Assembly (NCBI RefSeq): GCF_000614125.1 | Contig: NZ_BAKJ01000015.1 | Span: 27,834 to 91,833, forward strand | Origin: Bacteroides rodentium JCM 16496 | Lineage (GTDB): Bacteria; Bacteroidota; Bacteroidia; Bacteroidales; Bacteroidaceae | DNA length: 64,000 nt | Direction: 5' to 3' | In this document: piece by piece, positions 63,880-64,000 of the stretch | How positions within the stretch are numbered: position 1 is the stretch's first letter | How the letters are laid out: every line of letters starts with the position of its first letter | The notes under the pieces: model-generated | What the model saw: the letters and a program-made list of their open reading frames with translations, nothing else | Databases searched by the model: none | Told to the model about the DNA's origin: nothing | Translations under genes and position numbers: made by a program

Positions 63880-64000
63880 GTGCAAAAATACATCAATGAA
63901 ATATTACTTCGCATTAATGAAGAAATGGAATTGCGTGGTATTGATGAGAATGTCAATACAGAAGATGCATTATATATGATAGATGTTATACGTGAAGAGT
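63880..64000 (+). CDS. Partial gene downstream of asnS (runs off the window)
   Basis: An open frame from GTG 63880 reads VQKYINEILLRINEEMELRG and then IDENVNTEDALYMIDVIREE, reaching the right edge. It is helical and acidic, 18 bp after the asnS stop, with no recognised family in 40 residues. Spacing suggests a fourth gene of the same operon. The start is uncertain because no clear ribosome binding site is seen. Confidence 0.45.
   Translation, partial: MQKYINEILLRINEEMELRGIDENVNTEDALYMIDVIREE

Noticed and set aside
1..64000. CRISPR arrays, rRNA genes or complete insertion sequences
   Set aside because: No regularly spaced repeats, rRNA sequence or DDE transposase with terminal repeats was seen.

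Overview
The window is Bacteroides-type DNA (order Bacteroidales). The signs are FecI/FecR regulation, families such as DUF4250, DUF3843, DUF4890, DUF4738 and PepSY-like proteins, TAnnTTTG-type promoters, a CTnDOT-like tra/mob module, and tyrosine integrases of the Bacteroides conjugative-element type. The species cannot be fixed from this sequence.

Layout. (1) 1-5.4 kb: the end of a surface polysaccharide locus, with glycosyltransferases followed by gmd-fcl-manC (GDP-mannose to GDP-fucose). (2) 5.7-16.3 kb: an accessory block with a solo SF2 helicase carrying four HA repeats, an RteA/RteB-like hybrid kinase and sigma54 activator pair, a RibD-fold protein, three excisionase-like HTH genes, and two tyrosine integrases on the minus strand. 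(3) 16.7-36.2 kb: mostly chromosomal backbone, with an ECF sigma/anti-sigma/STN trio, DUF4250, a CLC antiporter, TrpB2, TrkH-TrkA, DUF3843, an envelope-sensing cluster (DUF4890, lipoprotein, OmpR-type regulator and kinase, two PepSY-like proteins), L-serine dehydratase, MutS2 and tRNA-Ser(UGA). (4) 36.3-60.9 kb: an integrative conjugative element starting beside tRNA-Ser. It has an integrase, ArdA, small leading-region genes, a tra operon on the minus strand (traQ back to traA), a repeat- and palindrome-rich control/oriT region, then mobA-mobB-mobC, an AlbA_2 protein, a DUF4099/DUF3945 protein and topoisomerase III on the plus strand. (5) 61-64 kb: an AT-rich cargo operon of radical SAM enzyme, DUF1934-like protein, a complete-looking asparaginyl-tRNA synthetase and the start of another gene. 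The right end of the element is not in the window.

Working logic of the element: integrase and tRNA fix the chromosomal end, MobA/MobB act at oriT, MobC couples to the TraE-TraO secretion channel, TraG powers the channel, and ArdA protects incoming DNA.

Quality warning: ten genes spread over backbone and islands (wecG-like, gmd, fcl, rteB-like, trkH, DUF4890, sdaA, ICE integrase, traF, asnS) each carry one short indel, usually a base missing from a short homopolymer. This looks like uncorrected sequencing error more than decay. An apparent TraF-TraG fusion is explained by one of these indels.

The most unusual content is the AT-rich radical SAM/DUF1934/AsnRS operon with tandem operator-like repeats upstream. 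Other notable points are the repeats flanking the ICE integrase, the dispersed ACTAAAATTYCAA leader motif inside the element, and the repeat-dense region upstream of traA.
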